Source of the DNA: Neelides folsomi
Taxonomy: Eukaryota > Arthropoda > Collembola > Neelipleona > Neelidae
Direction: 5' to 3'
NCBI GenBank assembly: GCA_034687125.1
Contig: JAQGBZ010000023.1
Span: forward strand, 62,001 to 126,000
Length of the DNA stretch: 64,000 nucleotides
Under the pieces are notes generated by a model that saw only the letters and a program-made list of their open reading frames with translations, made no database searches and was not told the DNA's origin. Positions 8,701 through 23,300 of the stretch are shown here, in pieces. Made by a program: the position numbers and the translations under genes. Each line of letters starts with the position of its first letter. The stretch's first letter is position 1.

Positions 8701-11700
8701 CTCTTTAAAAATATAATACCATCAATTGACACCCGCCCCCAAACTCCTTCTCGAGTTTGCATGAGTACTATCCTATTATCAGGAACTCAATACACAAACA
8801 CTCGATGTAGAAATGTAGAGTAAATGTACAAATAAATACTCGTATATAATACAAACAGTTAAAGTATCTTTTATATCTGGTATATAAATTAAATCTAGTT
8901 AATAACTACCTAGATATAAACAAGTATGCAAGTACAAATCTAACTTTTTATAGAATACCTATACATCTCTTATATCAACAAAATGCTAACGATATAAGCA
9001 AAATAAGCATAGCTATAAAAATCCTCTTTACGTCTTTTCTACACGTGTTAAGGAAATAGAGCCCGACATCTCCTTTTTACTCTCATTTGAAATATTCCGT
9101 TCACCATAAATCATTCCATTTCAAGTCAAAATTGATACTAAATTAAATAAAGGTATTTAAGAGCATTGTTTTAATATTCTCTAAGCTTAAAACATAGACC
9201 AAGACATCAAATATGATCCGATCCGACCGCTTCTCTAAACTAACTTAAATTATGTTCATCTCATTTTCCCAGTATTAGTCATCCCAGTGTCTTTAATTCT
9301 CTAAGGACACTTCTAAGAAACCTTGTTAATTGGAATGACGCGTTTAGAAAATAATTATTTCATTCAACTATAGCTATATATTGTACTTAAATTAGATAAA
9401 GTTACTGAAAACCCATGCAGATAATAAATATTATCAAGGAATAGAAAGAGAACCATATGGTTCATCAACAATTTAAATGAGAAGGAATTGATCAAGGCTC
9501 ATTTCTCAAGACACGAGCTAAAGAAAGAAACACGAGTCGGCCAAGAGAAAATTCAATTTGCAATTTGGTCTTTAATGTTATTTAGACACCGTCGTGTGTT
9601 CACAAAACGGTTCTCTTACACTTTTATCTCTTTATTACTTTAAGACAAGACTCCTTTTACTATATTTACCTTTCATCAAACTTCTCACGACGACTTTGGG
9701 GATATTCCTCATTTCAATTCAGCCTTCGCGTGGGTGTGGACGGAAATGTTCTAGTAAATCCAAATATAATGAATCCTGTACACCCAACCATATTATGCAT
9801 TTCCAAATTCTAAAGAATTTAATTAAATTCTAAAAAGGGAAATACCAAATGTATTTCAATCTCATGTTTAACGATCACTTAATTACTTTCCCAAATCTAC
9901 ATGAAACTCCTCTTATTGTTCAAAAAAACTTCATGTCACTTTCATTAAAAACTCCAAGCCACATGAATCTCATGAACACGGGAAAGAGAGATTAGGAAAT
10001 CCAAAACTTTCACCGACTTCATTAACTCTTTTAAACTTCATCCTTATCATTTCGCCCTCATGAATAGTCAATTTCAAAACAAGTTCTAAATTACAGAATC
10101 TTTCTCCATTACTTTTACCTCAATTGACTCATCAAGAGCAATTAAAAACTAGCGCATAATTATAAATAAATTGTTAATTAACAAAAGTTATTAACTCACC
10201 AAAACAAATGAGTAAAAAACTGAATGAAGGAAACGGATAGAAAAGTCTTAATTATAATTCCAAAGTTGATTAGAAAAATTAATTAAAAATCTTAATAATG
10301 AAAATACTCAATTCTCAATCATATTGGTCACTTTAAATGAATGTCTAATAGGAAGCAATGCAGATTATTTCTTCACTACTGCACCATATACAGGTACATT
10401 ATGAAATATTAAATTCCTTATTCCACACATTTATAGTTTAAAACCCTATATACTTGCATAGAAAACACATAGCATTATTAAAACAATTTAACGAAAATCT
10501 TTTCCATTTATTCTTACGACTCCTATTATTCTCACACTTTAAATATCACGTATAATAAACGACCTTGTGTTTCTGAATCCAAAATTAAATAATTCAATCT
10601 CCCAAAATGCCTCCAATTCACCAATCAAAAAGCCCAATAACCCAACTTCAAATCAAAACAAAATTATCGAATTCTTCATAGTATTGATTGACTTCATAAG
10701 ATGCATTCCATCTTATTATAAATAAACCTCTTGAGCTCTTGGCTATCCTTTTTTTCAAACTCTCCAGGCAGGAATAAGTTTAAATAAAACAAGAATTTAT
10801 ATATTTGAATTCGTAAAGTTAGGAAGTCTATTGGGAGAAGATTAGAAGGCGAAAAGGATGCGCACCGTTAAAAATTTACTGCATCCCCCACCAGCACCAA
10901 CATGGGAGAGAAATGGGGGAATATATAGGAAAACCCTTCCTTCCTCGGCTCACCAGTTGAAAGGGAAAAGTCGGCGGAAAAACTACATTGCTCTTCATCT
11001 CCTTCGCTTCACTCGGATATTTATAATAAAGGAAGCCTATGTGGAAACAATATACACTCAAACTAAAAGAACCACCGCGAGAACATCCGTTCTTTCTCCA
11101 AACTCCCCAACGTCAATTTATTCATATAACCTTGCCAAGAGGAATTATTAAAAACATCTACATTTGACGCCCCGTCATCATCAGCGGTAAGAAACGTCTC
11201 CGTCATATTCCCAATAACCATTTTCTCCGTATATTTAGCATAAAAAAGAGTGCCAATTGTTAAGCCCATTTAGCTATTTTTATTTCTAATGTTCTACCAT
11301 GTTAAATCTCTGCCCACTTACAATTTCTTAAGAACCATTAACTAAATTGCATAAAAAACTAAATTTCCTAATTCTATTTATTTATAAATCAAGTTATTGA
11401 GTCATATACTTATTTATCAAACATGACAGAAAAATATTATTTCATATAAAATAAATTCAATTTTACCAAGTGGAGGAAAGAAATCAAAAAGCGAAAAACG
11501 TAAATTCAATTTTCCTTATCATATTAATTTTCATTCACTCTGGAAAATTTTACTATACTTCAATAACTTCCGCTCTTTCCACAATCACATAGAATGAGAA
11601 AATTGAAAGGCGCCAAGAGGAAGGCGGAAGAAAGCTCAATTGAAAATTAGAATTTTGAACGAATTTAATAATTCATTTCCATTTTCCTTCTTCCAAGTTT

Positions 11701-14321
11701 TCTTAAATAGAAAGTTTTTAATGGGAAAATTTAAACATGTGGTTTTCAATTCTTAACACCTGCTGGGAAACTCAGAATTTTCATATAATAACTTTACTCC
11801 AAACACAAATGGCTAATTCCTTTTTAACCCAATAAACCCAAATCTCCAAAATTTAATGATCGAGAAAGAAGAATCAAAATCCTTTTATAGCTTAATAATG
11901 CAAAGACTTTCCCCTCCTTGTTAAAATTTTGAAAGATGAGATCATAAAAAACCGTCTCGCATTTCATTTCCTTCCCCATTAAGCTCCCATGAAAGATAAT
12001 TAGAGTAAATAAGGCACGTAATCCGAGAACATTCTTCAAAAATCTCTCAAATTCTCTTAATCTCCCCCTCTCTCCATTTTCAATTGAATCCTAGAACCAA
12101 ATTCTCAAGCATCTAGCTCTCTAACCGACAATAGATTAAAATCTTATTTTAATTAAGACTCTAATTACAACTAATTGAAATACTATCTTAAATTACCATC
12201 TTAAATAACCATCTAAAATTACAAAAGTTGAAACTTTCCAAGTTAACCTTAATTGACATCTCATTTTATTATCTTCCATTCATTTTTGAAACAGTTTAAA
12301 CAAAGCCAAAAAAACAGTCATCAAATCCACCCATTCGGTAAACGACGATTCCTTTTATTTTTAATATGCCTAAAGGAAGAAAAAAGTCGAATGGATTCGT
12401 AATACTTCAAAACCTCATTGCGTCATTATCAGAAGCCGGTCGGTTAATTGAGAAGGGAATTGGATTAAAAGTCAAGTCCCTCAATATCCTCCTTTTCTTC
12501 CGATAAGGAGTTTTAGGGATCTCTTTCCTATATTTCCCGAGGCAAATCATCTCTATAAACTCGGTTTATTAAACCCCTTTTTCAACCCATCCCATAAAGA
12601 TCCCGACGAAGAGATCCTCATAATAATGAATCTCGACGTTTTTCCCATGCCATGAAAATTAAATAGAAAATAAAAGTTCCCATATATCTACAATCCACGC
12701 CAATGTTCCATGCCTTCAATTTAGTTTTGTATGAACCTAACACGAGCATATCCGAATTAAATGAACCATAATAGTGGTTTCCTTACCCGTGTTAGGAAAA
12801 AGGAGAAGAAAAAAGGAGTTTTTAACACATCACGCATCCACCTTATTAAGCAAGTAACTTTCCCCACAATCAGGCACAATGGGGCAACGAGTTGGAAACG
12901 AAGAGAGAAACAAACTTTTTCTCCTCACCATCAAAGTTTCAATGAGCCGCTTTAACAATGTTTAGGTAAATAAACAATAAAAGTTGGGAAAATCGGGTTG
13001 AAAGAGAAAAAAGCTCGAGAAAAGGACGTATTTATTTGAAAGTCCATAAAAACCTCAACTAATCGAACTACTCTATTTAAAAAAAACCACCAAATAGAAA
13101 ATTGTTAAATATATTCCCAAATAAATATACTCATTCTTCCAATGATTTCATATTCACACATCAACTCAAACTTTTTACAAAAAAAGTTTTCTCTAAAATG
13201 CATTTATTTACCTTTTACTCCAAACCCATTTATTTCCACTCAAACACATTAACAATTCCCTCTCCTTCCAAACAACTTTCACAATAAATCTTATCAAATA
13301 GAGGAAAAATACATTTTTGTTCTTTTTCAGGCTAAAATCATCATCCGCATTTGAATCCTCAACAACTCATCGTTTCTTTGGATGAGTCATCTAAAAAATC
13401 AAAAGCATCTCATCACCCTTCAAGTGAGTCAAATGAAAATTAGCCAATTTCCCCAATGAGTCTCTCATCCACTCGCAATAATCCAGAGAGAATCTCAAAG
13501 TCAGTGGGTTGAAACGTTTGCCGGATTTGAAAATGTCCGGAATCGCATGTTCTGAGTTCATCCTATGAGAAATCCAGTGGGAGATTTACATACCGCCAAG
13601 CCACCGCATTCTTGATAATTCTTTTACAGAGGAACTCCCGGGGACCTCCGCACTCCCCGACACTATTTTTACTTCTATGAGACATTTGAATTTGTCATTG
13701 GGAATCTCCTTCTACCCATCACTTCACACCTAGAGCTTAAAGAGCAATCACCCTTAAAAACAATCTCAACTTGATAAACTCAAATCTCACCAAGCAATTA
13801 TAAAAAACCCGAGAATTGTTAAGAATTACAAATATCCCAGTCACCTATTTGGATATTAATCAATTGTAAAAGTTGTTTAGGTATATAAAAATTTTGACTT
13901 TGTTAAAAAAACAATTCTAAATGTTAAAAACAAAACTAAATTCAGGTGATTTGCAACAAGAGCAGTTTAAACCAGTTTGCCCTTATTTCCCCTAGCTGCA
14001 TCTGACCCCATTGTATCGACTGCCAGTGATTTCCACGGTTTAACGACAACTTAAAACCCTCGAGTCGGCGGAAAACTCCAAAAGGATCCAAATCTCCCCC
14101 TTTTGTTTCATCAATTCGTCGTCCAACGTGTCGCTTTAAAGTCGGGCAAGGTTCCGCTCAAGTTACATCACTCTCATCGGTACAGAACCGAAGAGGAGTC
14201 TCTCCCACACCTTCGTGCTACTTTTCTCATTCAAACACCAACAAACGTTTGGTTCCTCCATCCTCCTCCATATCTCTCATATAAGAACCTGGTGAGCCCA
14301 CACTTTGGCAATCAATCAAAC
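5793..14321. other. Non-coding stretch between the UHG-like gene and the RGK gene
   Basis: About 8.5 kb of AT-rich DNA with many stops on both strands. Reading frames here are short (under 100 codons, as at 5815-6012, 9594-9833 and 10858-11151) and have no recognisable domain. It must contain the host-gene promoter (left end) and the promoter and 5'UTR of the RGK gene (right end). I see no TATA box or repeat that I can place with confidence. The ORF containing the RGK start is open back to 14103, so an upstream 5' coding extension cannot be excluded. Confidence 0.5.
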
Positions 14322-17300
14322 ATGGCTTTGGAGTTGGAGTCACACTACTTGAGCCTCATGGCAAACAAGGGGCGATCCGCCTCCATCTGTGCTCCCGGAA
14401 CCTCCGGCATTGAGACCTTCCATCACATCAACAACGGTGGGAGTGGAAATCTCAGTTCTATCGGATCAACTCGACGGAAACCCTGTGCTCCTCGTGAGCT
14501 CCCTGACCTCTCCCAGTACTCGGCCCGCGGGTCATTCCATCGGACCCAACCACAACCTCAAGAGGCAGTTCTTATCCTCGATCGTGGAGAATACTCCCGA
14601 GATTCTGGGAACATCATGCAAATTAGCAATTCGGGCACTCCAACTCGTGCCAGGAAACACGGGGCCCATCGGTCCCAGAGTGCCCGCGTGGTCGGGTCAT
14701 CGAGACCAAAGGTCAAACGAAGGGAACGAGACATTGTACAAGATTATCAACATCATCTGGATCTCGCTTCGTCCGAAGGAGCCATTGGAGACTGCCAAGA
14801 GTCTTATAATCCATTTTTGGCCAAAGTTCCAAGCTCAGGGCGTTTAATCACCTCCGCCTCTTTGGAAATGTCTTGCGGGTCTTTGTATGGAACTCCGCCA
14901 CCTCCACCGCCAGCCCAATTGCCTCTTCATGGCTACCAATCGACTCCTCCTTTGTCTGGCACTCCGAGGGATTCACCAAAGATTTTAAGGCGCCATAGTG
15001 GAGGTGGTCCAGAACGACGAGGATCGGATAAATCCAATCCTGATACAGAAAGGATGATCCCAATGATTGGGGTCGCAACACCCGACACGTCGCCGAATCT
15101 TCTAAGGCGAAGTGGAACCACTAAACCATCCGGTCTTCCCAAATCCCCAACTGTCTCGAGAAGCTCCTCTGCCCGACGAGTTAACTCGTACAAAGGGCCA
15201 AGACGGAACAACAACAGCTATTTAGATGTTCCTGACTCAAACCCAAGCCCTGATGATGAAGATGAGGATTCCTACAGGCTCCGATCCTTCAGCATCTCCC
15301 CCAAAGGAAAAGGTAAAAATTTTCTTGTATTCTCTCTTCATAAGTATAGCATTTTCCTATCCAAATCCATGTTTTCCTTATAAAGTTACGTCCCTGCCCT
15401 ACTTTCCTAATACAAATATTAAATGCAAATATAAATGCAAACTGCAAATGGAGAATTTTATGAGACAATAATGCACGCGACTTTGTAGGTCTTCATACTA
15501 ATGTTCAGACCCTTCAATCAAATCCCTAATTACCGTTCAAATGAATGATAAATTCCCACTGATCATAAAATCAATAATTTACAATTTAAAAACTGCGTCT
15601 TGATTAGAGAAGTAAACATTATAAAAAATTCATCAATGTCATCCACATCATTTGTTCGCACTTTCTCACCTACTTTTTAATTTAAACAATCAATACATTG
15701 GATTGTGAAAACATCTCCCAACTTCTAAGTCCAACGACGTGATTTTATGAATCAATCTTGGAAATACGCGAAACACTTTCACAGTGTCAAGTAAGTCAGC
15801 CTTTCTTGAAAATCTCTTCGTTGAAAGAATAGGATTACAACATAAACATGATTTTATACTTCACCCTCTAATTTCCAAATTACATTCATCTTATTTCACA
15901 ATCTTGTGAATTCTTTATAAGCTCTCCACGTGCTTTACTCCCTCGCGTGTCCACGTCAAAGGGCAACTGATGGAGAGAATTAAAGAAACAACTTCTGCAA
16001 TAGAAGTAATAAATTTCCCTTCCACTTTCTCAAATCTCTAAGAAAGAAAGCTTCAAAATTCTAAACAACTAAAGATTCCAGTACTTGCCACTGACAGGAC
16101 TTTGCATGTGTAATGATAAAATTTCATTTTAAATCTTCAAATTTAAAATATACCAATTCATCAATCATTCTTTTCATTCATGAGAAAATATTTAATTATT
16201 CACAACCCCCTTCGACCTCAAACTCATAAAGAATAACTAGAAGTGAAATTTTCTCAAGCACGCGATAAAAGAAAATTCCCAAAAACTCAATTTGTACTTT
16301 AAACAAATGCCCTCCTAGTTAAATAAAACCCGAAAAACAAAACCGATTGTTTTTTCCATCACATAAAAGATTCATAAATAATACTTTTTAATCATTTTAA
16401 AAAAAATCGTTGATCACCATTCATGACAAAAAGAAGTTGAAGCAACAGGATGCATTTTATCATTTTTTCCCAAATATCCCCTTCAATAAACCTTAACGTT
16501 AATCAAACAAAGTGAAACAAGGATAAGGAACAGCAGAACTCATTTAGGTTTGCTCGTTAACACACAAAAATGTTAATTAATAAATATTAAAAGTTGTGGA
16601 ATATTAAATGTGCAAGCTTAAATAATAAATCAATATTAATTTTTTTAATTAAAACATGAAATGCAAATTAACCCACTTTCCATGATTAAAATTTTTCAAT
16701 GTCTACTCTCTGTAGTAAATCCTCGAAATGAATAACTTTGACTTATTGTTCTGTTCCTTCAATATAGGGATCACAAATTCCCCGAATTTTACTAAAATCT
16801 CAACTGAAATAGGAAATTAGAAAATGAGTCAAACAATATCTGACGGAGTAAAGTATATAAATTTCTCGGAAATTTTACCTAACTAGCAGGGAGTAGAGTA
16901 ATATTTGCTCTCAATCTCCATAATTTGAAAAGAGTTCTCCATTTTCTTTAATAAGAAAATCCTAATCCAATATTCCTCTACTCACTCAAAAATCCCTCAA
17001 CCAGGGTTCCTTGAAAAGCCCACAACTTCTTTTACAAAGAGATTATACAATTTGAGGGAAAGTGGTAGCAGGTGAATTCTAGTAAAGTGTTATCAAATCA
17101 CCCAGCTTCCATCCCCCTCTTCATTTTAATGACGTGGAGAGTGTCATTGAGAAAGAAGTTCTCCTATAAACTTTATACGAGCTGTTAACCTTTCCTCTGA
17201 AGATAAGGGTGCTCAAGTGGTGGGATACTCCAACGACTCGTAAATTTAATCCTCCTCAACTCTTAAAACACTATGGACTGGGCTGGGCTTCAAGTTCCCT

Positions 17301-20300
17301 CTTGTAAATATTACGCTTTCCTTCCAAATTACACAGCAGATCTAATCATCAACCAAGGCTCAATTTCCAAGAAAACGTAAAAACCTTACGTGTATTCATT
17401 TATGTAAGCACGTTAGCTCAAATCACTCATCCAAAAATCCACAGAAGTAGTAACAACGTACCAAGAAAGAGTAAAAAAAGTTAAAATATTCCAGAGTCAA
17501 GAGGATAATATATTGAGTTATATGAAAATATGCTCATTTTTCGCTTCGTTTCCTGATTGATGGGCTCGGGTCTTTCTCCGCACTTAAAAAACGTTTACTC
17601 GGAAAAAGATCCGAATCTCCACACCCTAATTCAATCATTAAAAAAGCACACATTTGGCCTTTTTGGCAATCCCAATTTCCTTAACACCTCTTCCCAATGC
17701 CCAAGATGTAAAATAAGAAGAAACAAATGTTGAACCTCAGTCAACGAAAATATCAATTCCATAAGTTTAAATTATAAAAAAGGAAGGTTAAATGTATCAT
17801 TAAATTAGAAATCATAATAAGACTTGTTCTAACCTTCAAATCCGACTCCAATAAGTCTCTTCTTCTTCCGAGGCAAATCCAAGGATCTCCACAAGCCATT
17901 GCCTATAAATATCAAAAACTCAAATTAAAAGAGATATAAAGATTAACCCGTCGTTAAAAATAGTTTTACAAATCCAAAAAAGTTTCCACACAAGAGAGGC
18001 AAACCATGCGACCTTTACATAAATGTTCTCTTGGCAAATTAACTGGTTCTCGTGATCTCCCACTGAAGACCATGATGAATTAAAGACCATTTCTCTCTCG
18101 CGGATGATGTAACCCGAGGAGTAGATGTGGGCAAAGAGAGACAAGGTCTTGTATGATTTAAATCAAACTCCAAATTGTCTGAGGATTCACCATTTATCCT
18201 TTTTTACAAAGTATCTAAATCTTCTTATTCAAACTCTTTCATTTTTTCCTATACAATACAATAAAAACCTTTTTCTTTCTTTTCAAATACGAACCCTTTT
18301 CATATAAGTCTATCCTTTTTAAAGTTCTTGAGCTTTGAAGTTTCCCCTTTCCACAAATCCAAATATGCAGTTATAAGCTCAGGTCAAAAATGAATTGTCT
18401 TAAAAGACTTGGGAGGAAAAGATAGAATTTCCAAAATCCTCAAATATTTCACACCAAACTGTTCATTCTTTAAAAAGACATTTACATTACATCGCACATA
18501 CTCTTTGCAATAATAGCGCAGTTCTATGCAAGTTTCTAAATACTAAAAGTACGATGGATATTTCCAAATAGTTGTTCTAATGTTTATTTCCTCCAATGTA
18601 AAGTATCATGAGCCCACGGAGGCCATTTGACTCTATTACGAGTATACAAATCCAGTTGGGAGAAATCCCTGAGAAAATGCAGAGTCTGAGGCTCATCTTA
18701 AATAAGTATAAGCACCAGTCAAGTTGGTCTTCCGCCAATTGTAAAGACGAAGAACTAAATGCCATGAGAGAAAAGTTCAGAGCGATTTACGCCCTCAAAT
18801 CTTCCTTTATAGCCAGCCAAACTCAAAGTACTAAACTCGTCAGCTAAGGATATGAGAAAAGAAACAATTTCCCCTTTTCCTATATACTTCCTCCCATTTT
18901 CTCAAATCCTCCTATTACGTAAGTAAGTATAGAAGAAATAGAAGAAGAGCAGAAAAAAACTTTGGTTCAACTTGAACCACTTTCTTTTTTAAGATTCCCC
19001 TCTTCCATTACGACCCTTGGTTCAATTTGAAAGATTCTGCATATGGATACACAATGGTGAATAAATATTAAACGATTCCTGAGTGATGGGTCGAATACAA
19101 AATGTAAAAAAGTTGTCCGTTTAAAAATACCTATGTATTATGTATAGGGAAAAGAAAGAGAAAGACACTTTAACTCCAAAGGTCACCAAGAACAAATAAT
19201 TTAATCCAAACACAGAAAGTACAAAGTAAATAAGGAAAGTACAATATATGTGTGTGCATTCAGAGGAAAAATGTCTTTCAAATACCCCACACCAAGTTCC
19301 ACATAAGTACAAGTATAAGAAACACAGTATACAAGTCATTTGTTTGACTCCAATAATGAAATATCCAAAATTACACACTTTACCTACTCTACTTATTGGC
19401 CATATTCTGTACAATACACGTTCATCATCTTCAATAAATGAAAAAGGCAAACAAAGATATAAAAATATACAGGAAGTCATTCCCATTTGATGCTATATTA
19501 ATAATAATGATAAAGGGGCACTGACCCAATTCCCGCAAACAATAAAATACCATTTTTACGATCAACAAATGCGTGCGGAAAATTCTACTTTCTTTCTATA
19601 GAATTCTTATTCCAGACCTCAAAGATTTACAACAAACCAATATTTTTATTTATTATCATTTCCTCGTCCCATATTTATTAAACATCAACATTTCCCATAC
19701 AGTCCAAACTGTCTTAAATTTTTTTAAAAAGGTGTGAGATTTAATTGGCAAACTCAACTCACTCATTCAGGTCATTCAAAACAGGCCGGAAAAGTCTACG
19801 GTCCATAAACCGACTTGGCTATTTACAAAAAAAATGACAAACGTTCAAACCCTTTGGAAAATAGATAAATGAGATTGCAAAGAACATTTCCACGCATCAT
19901 ATGCTCAACTTTCACTCTGAAATCTTTTTCCAGCCTAACAGCCTCAAGGATGAAAAAGGGCGGACGGATCTCCCTTAATGGCTTTCCCTATTCATTCATA
20001 CTTATTGCCGAACAACAAGGCTCGTTGTTCTCTCCCAACCAACTTGTGCAATAAAGAGATCCAAAGACAGGAGTCGTTAGATTATGAAAGATAAAGAGCT
20101 GAGCTTATGGTTAAATCAACCAACTTGGGTTCTCTGTGTCATCTCCCCTTCTCTCAGCTTCCTCGACACAATTTTTTGTCTTTTCAGACGTCACCCGCAC
20201 CCTCAATCCACCATCATCTTCACATATAACCTCACTTTCACACACATACACACACGAGTCACGGGGAAGTGCTGGCAATTCTCCATCTTTTTCAATTTTT

Positions 20301-23300
20301 CTTAAATTATACCAACAATCCAGAAATGATCATCTGTATCATTGTTTCCCTCCACATTTTCCATCTTTCTAAATAGGCCCAGAGAGACTCATATTGACTC
20401 ATGACGCAAGTGGGGAAATTTGTCAAAAAAATTTCCCTAATCAAAAGAAAATCTCGAAATTTATATTTGTCACCGTTTCTTTTTTAAAACCCCTACAGGA
20501 AAGATTAATGCCGTACCATACTCCATTGAACAGATGTTCATCCGAAAGTGAAAAATTATAGCTACACCATTTACCTAATCCTTAAATAATTTCCCTCATA
20601 GTATTTATCCGCTTGTCTTTTCTTTAAATTCCCCAAACTCGTAAAAGAAAACTCACAAAAAAGTCAAAAGAAAGACAACAATAAAAAACATTTCCTCAAT
20701 TCAAATCCTCCAATTCAACTCTAATGGCTAATTAAAGGCTCATGGGACTCTCCCCAAGTGTTTGTTCCCCCAGCCAAAATCAGAGGTCCGGATTGTTCAG
20801 TTCCACAGTGACCCGGATTGAAATCCTTCTTACACGTGGAGCTGGTCTATTTTCCAAGAGCACACCACACGCACATTGATACTCACCAAAAATCCGCAGC
20901 CGAGAAAGAGAGACCCGTTCATGCAGAGCCAAAAGGGCTGTTTAATCGGTAAAGTTCCCCCACGTGGACCGGCAAATCTTGACATGAAACGAGGACCAAT
21001 TCCTCACCTCCTCCAATTGTGACAATAGTGACGCACTTCGCGTTCCTCCTCCCCAATATCCTCCTTTTGGATCATTTCCTACTCGCCCACTCTCCAACAC
21101 ATTTACTCCCTCCACGAGGCTCAAAACTCATAAAAATCCCTAGCTCAATTCATTGCACGAAAATACTGCAAAACCAGTATTGCCCATTAAATCAAATCCA
21201 CCTATCTCTCATTCAAAAGAATATTCATCTCTCAATTCAAGTACACATATAGGAATAATAAATAATATAAATACACCTAACACCCATTGACTCAATCCAC
21301 TGTACTAGATACAATTTTATTACTCTCAACTTGATATTATCAAGTCAGGGTGTTCTATACATAAAGGCAAATCAAATCCAGAATTTTTCTTAAAGTAAAC
21401 CGAACCCTTTTGCCATCATAAATCAATCCGCTCACAATTCCCTTTAAAACTTTTCACTACATGCATCAATACTTCGCACCCAGAACAAATTAAATTTCCC
21501 GAGAAGCGCCAAGAGGTCAGGCAGGGAAAGAAGAAGGTCGTTATTTCTTCTCCTTCTCCCGCTCTACTTCCCTTCATTTCCTCCGATTCCTCTTGCTCAA
21601 CAATTTTGAGAAATGTTTAACAAGCTCTTCTTCCATTTATCCAACAACACAAGGTTCCATTCCGGATCTAAAGGGGATCCCGCCGCATAAAGCTTACTTT
21701 TATGAGAAAAACCATTGGGAAAGATAGGAGTAAATTGAACTTAATGGTCCCACTCCACTTCAACATCAGTTCAGATCACACTTCTACACTAACAAAAGAC
21801 TCCAAATCCTTAGTGGACATAAGGGAGAAAGGGAGAAAAAAGTTATAAAAATGACTATTAACCCCTTCGGCCAGCTCACTCAATCCGCACACATAGAGAA
21901 AAAGGAGCCGTTCTTCAAAAAAATAAAATGGATGTCAAATGGTCTGAAAGACCGATCGGTTTCATGACCAACAATCTGTCCCGATCGTCTTTTGTTTATT
22001 CTACGACGAGACAAATTGGATTACGAAGCTCAATTTCGTTCTTCTATCCAATATGCCCAAACCCCCATATTGTGTAATTGTGTATCTTCCTTTATGCAAC
22101 CATTATTGCCAATTCAAAACCGACCATTCACTCACGAACCATCACATTCAAGAAAACATTGGGAAAGTAGAGGAGACAAATTGAATCCACGAGGAAAGAT
22201 AACATAGGTAAATATCGTATACTAACTAAATACTCGACCTGAAGTTTAATGGATAACGGGGAAAGTTATGGTAAATTGATATTTAGCCCACATTCAGTGA
22301 CTCAATGCATTCGTGACTGTTTAACTTTAAACCAAATTTCGTGCTTTGCTTTCTCTTTAAGCAAATATCACAAAGAGACAAAGCTGGTAGAAAGCTACTT
22401 TGACCAACTCACTGCATCAAACTTCTGTAATGCTTAATGCAAATATGGATATATCTGTAGGTAATAATGAATGGAAATGTGGTTGAATTACAAAACCCAA
22501 CCGGTACTGAATTTATATGTTAAACATCGCCCACAACCTACTTTAATTATTTACCAACTTATTACTATTTTAGACCAAAATGAAATTATCGCTAATCCCA
22601 TGCAAGAATAATACGCATAATGATAATCTTTGTAAATATGAACTCAAGCTCACCATTTCAAAATTATTAATTATCTTCAATTAACTCATCTAATCAAGAC
22701 ATAATTGAATAACTAAAAATATTAATGGTCATTTCAAATTATTCTAATCAATACATCAAGCCATTTCTTCCAACAAATGATTAAAAATTAAAAATGCATA
22801 GAATAAATCCTTTGGCTAATTTACATAGGTAGGTATTGGTATACATGATATCAGCTAAATTAAAATCCAATCCAATTGCACCACATTCCATTAGTCCAAT
22901 TCTAAATTATTTAGATAAAGCCTCCTAATGAACTTTTAAATAAGGTAAAGGGAAATCTATAAGCTCATAAAGGTTCTCCTATATTTCTTCATTCCATTGT
23001 ACAGATCACGCAGGAAATTCCATTCCAATTGATTTACAACTCTCTCCACAATTTATTCTCATAACGTGATGGTCTTGAATGTTCCGGGCAGTGAGAAATG
23101 ACTTTCGAGATCACTCCCAATGACGGCATAGGCCCAATACCAATTCAATATAAATACATTGGTATGAAACTTTGGAAGGAAAGGTGTTCTTTTAATATCC
23201 TCCTGGTAGAAAGAATAAAAATTCGGTCTCTGAACTCATCATAAAATATGCATTCCGTGGCACTTTACAATTTTTGGCAACAAGTTCAGCCCTAATAACC

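Noticed and set aside
14389-14847. Second plus-strand ORF of 152 aa inside RGK exon 1, and minus frames at 14848-15214
   Set aside because: Alternative-frame shadows of the G+C-rich RGK exon, without domains.
18608-18847. 79-codon ORF MSPRRPFDSITSIQIQ... in the RGK first intron
   Set aside because: No recognisable motif and no convincing splice or promoter context; most likely a chance ORF, though expression data could revive it.
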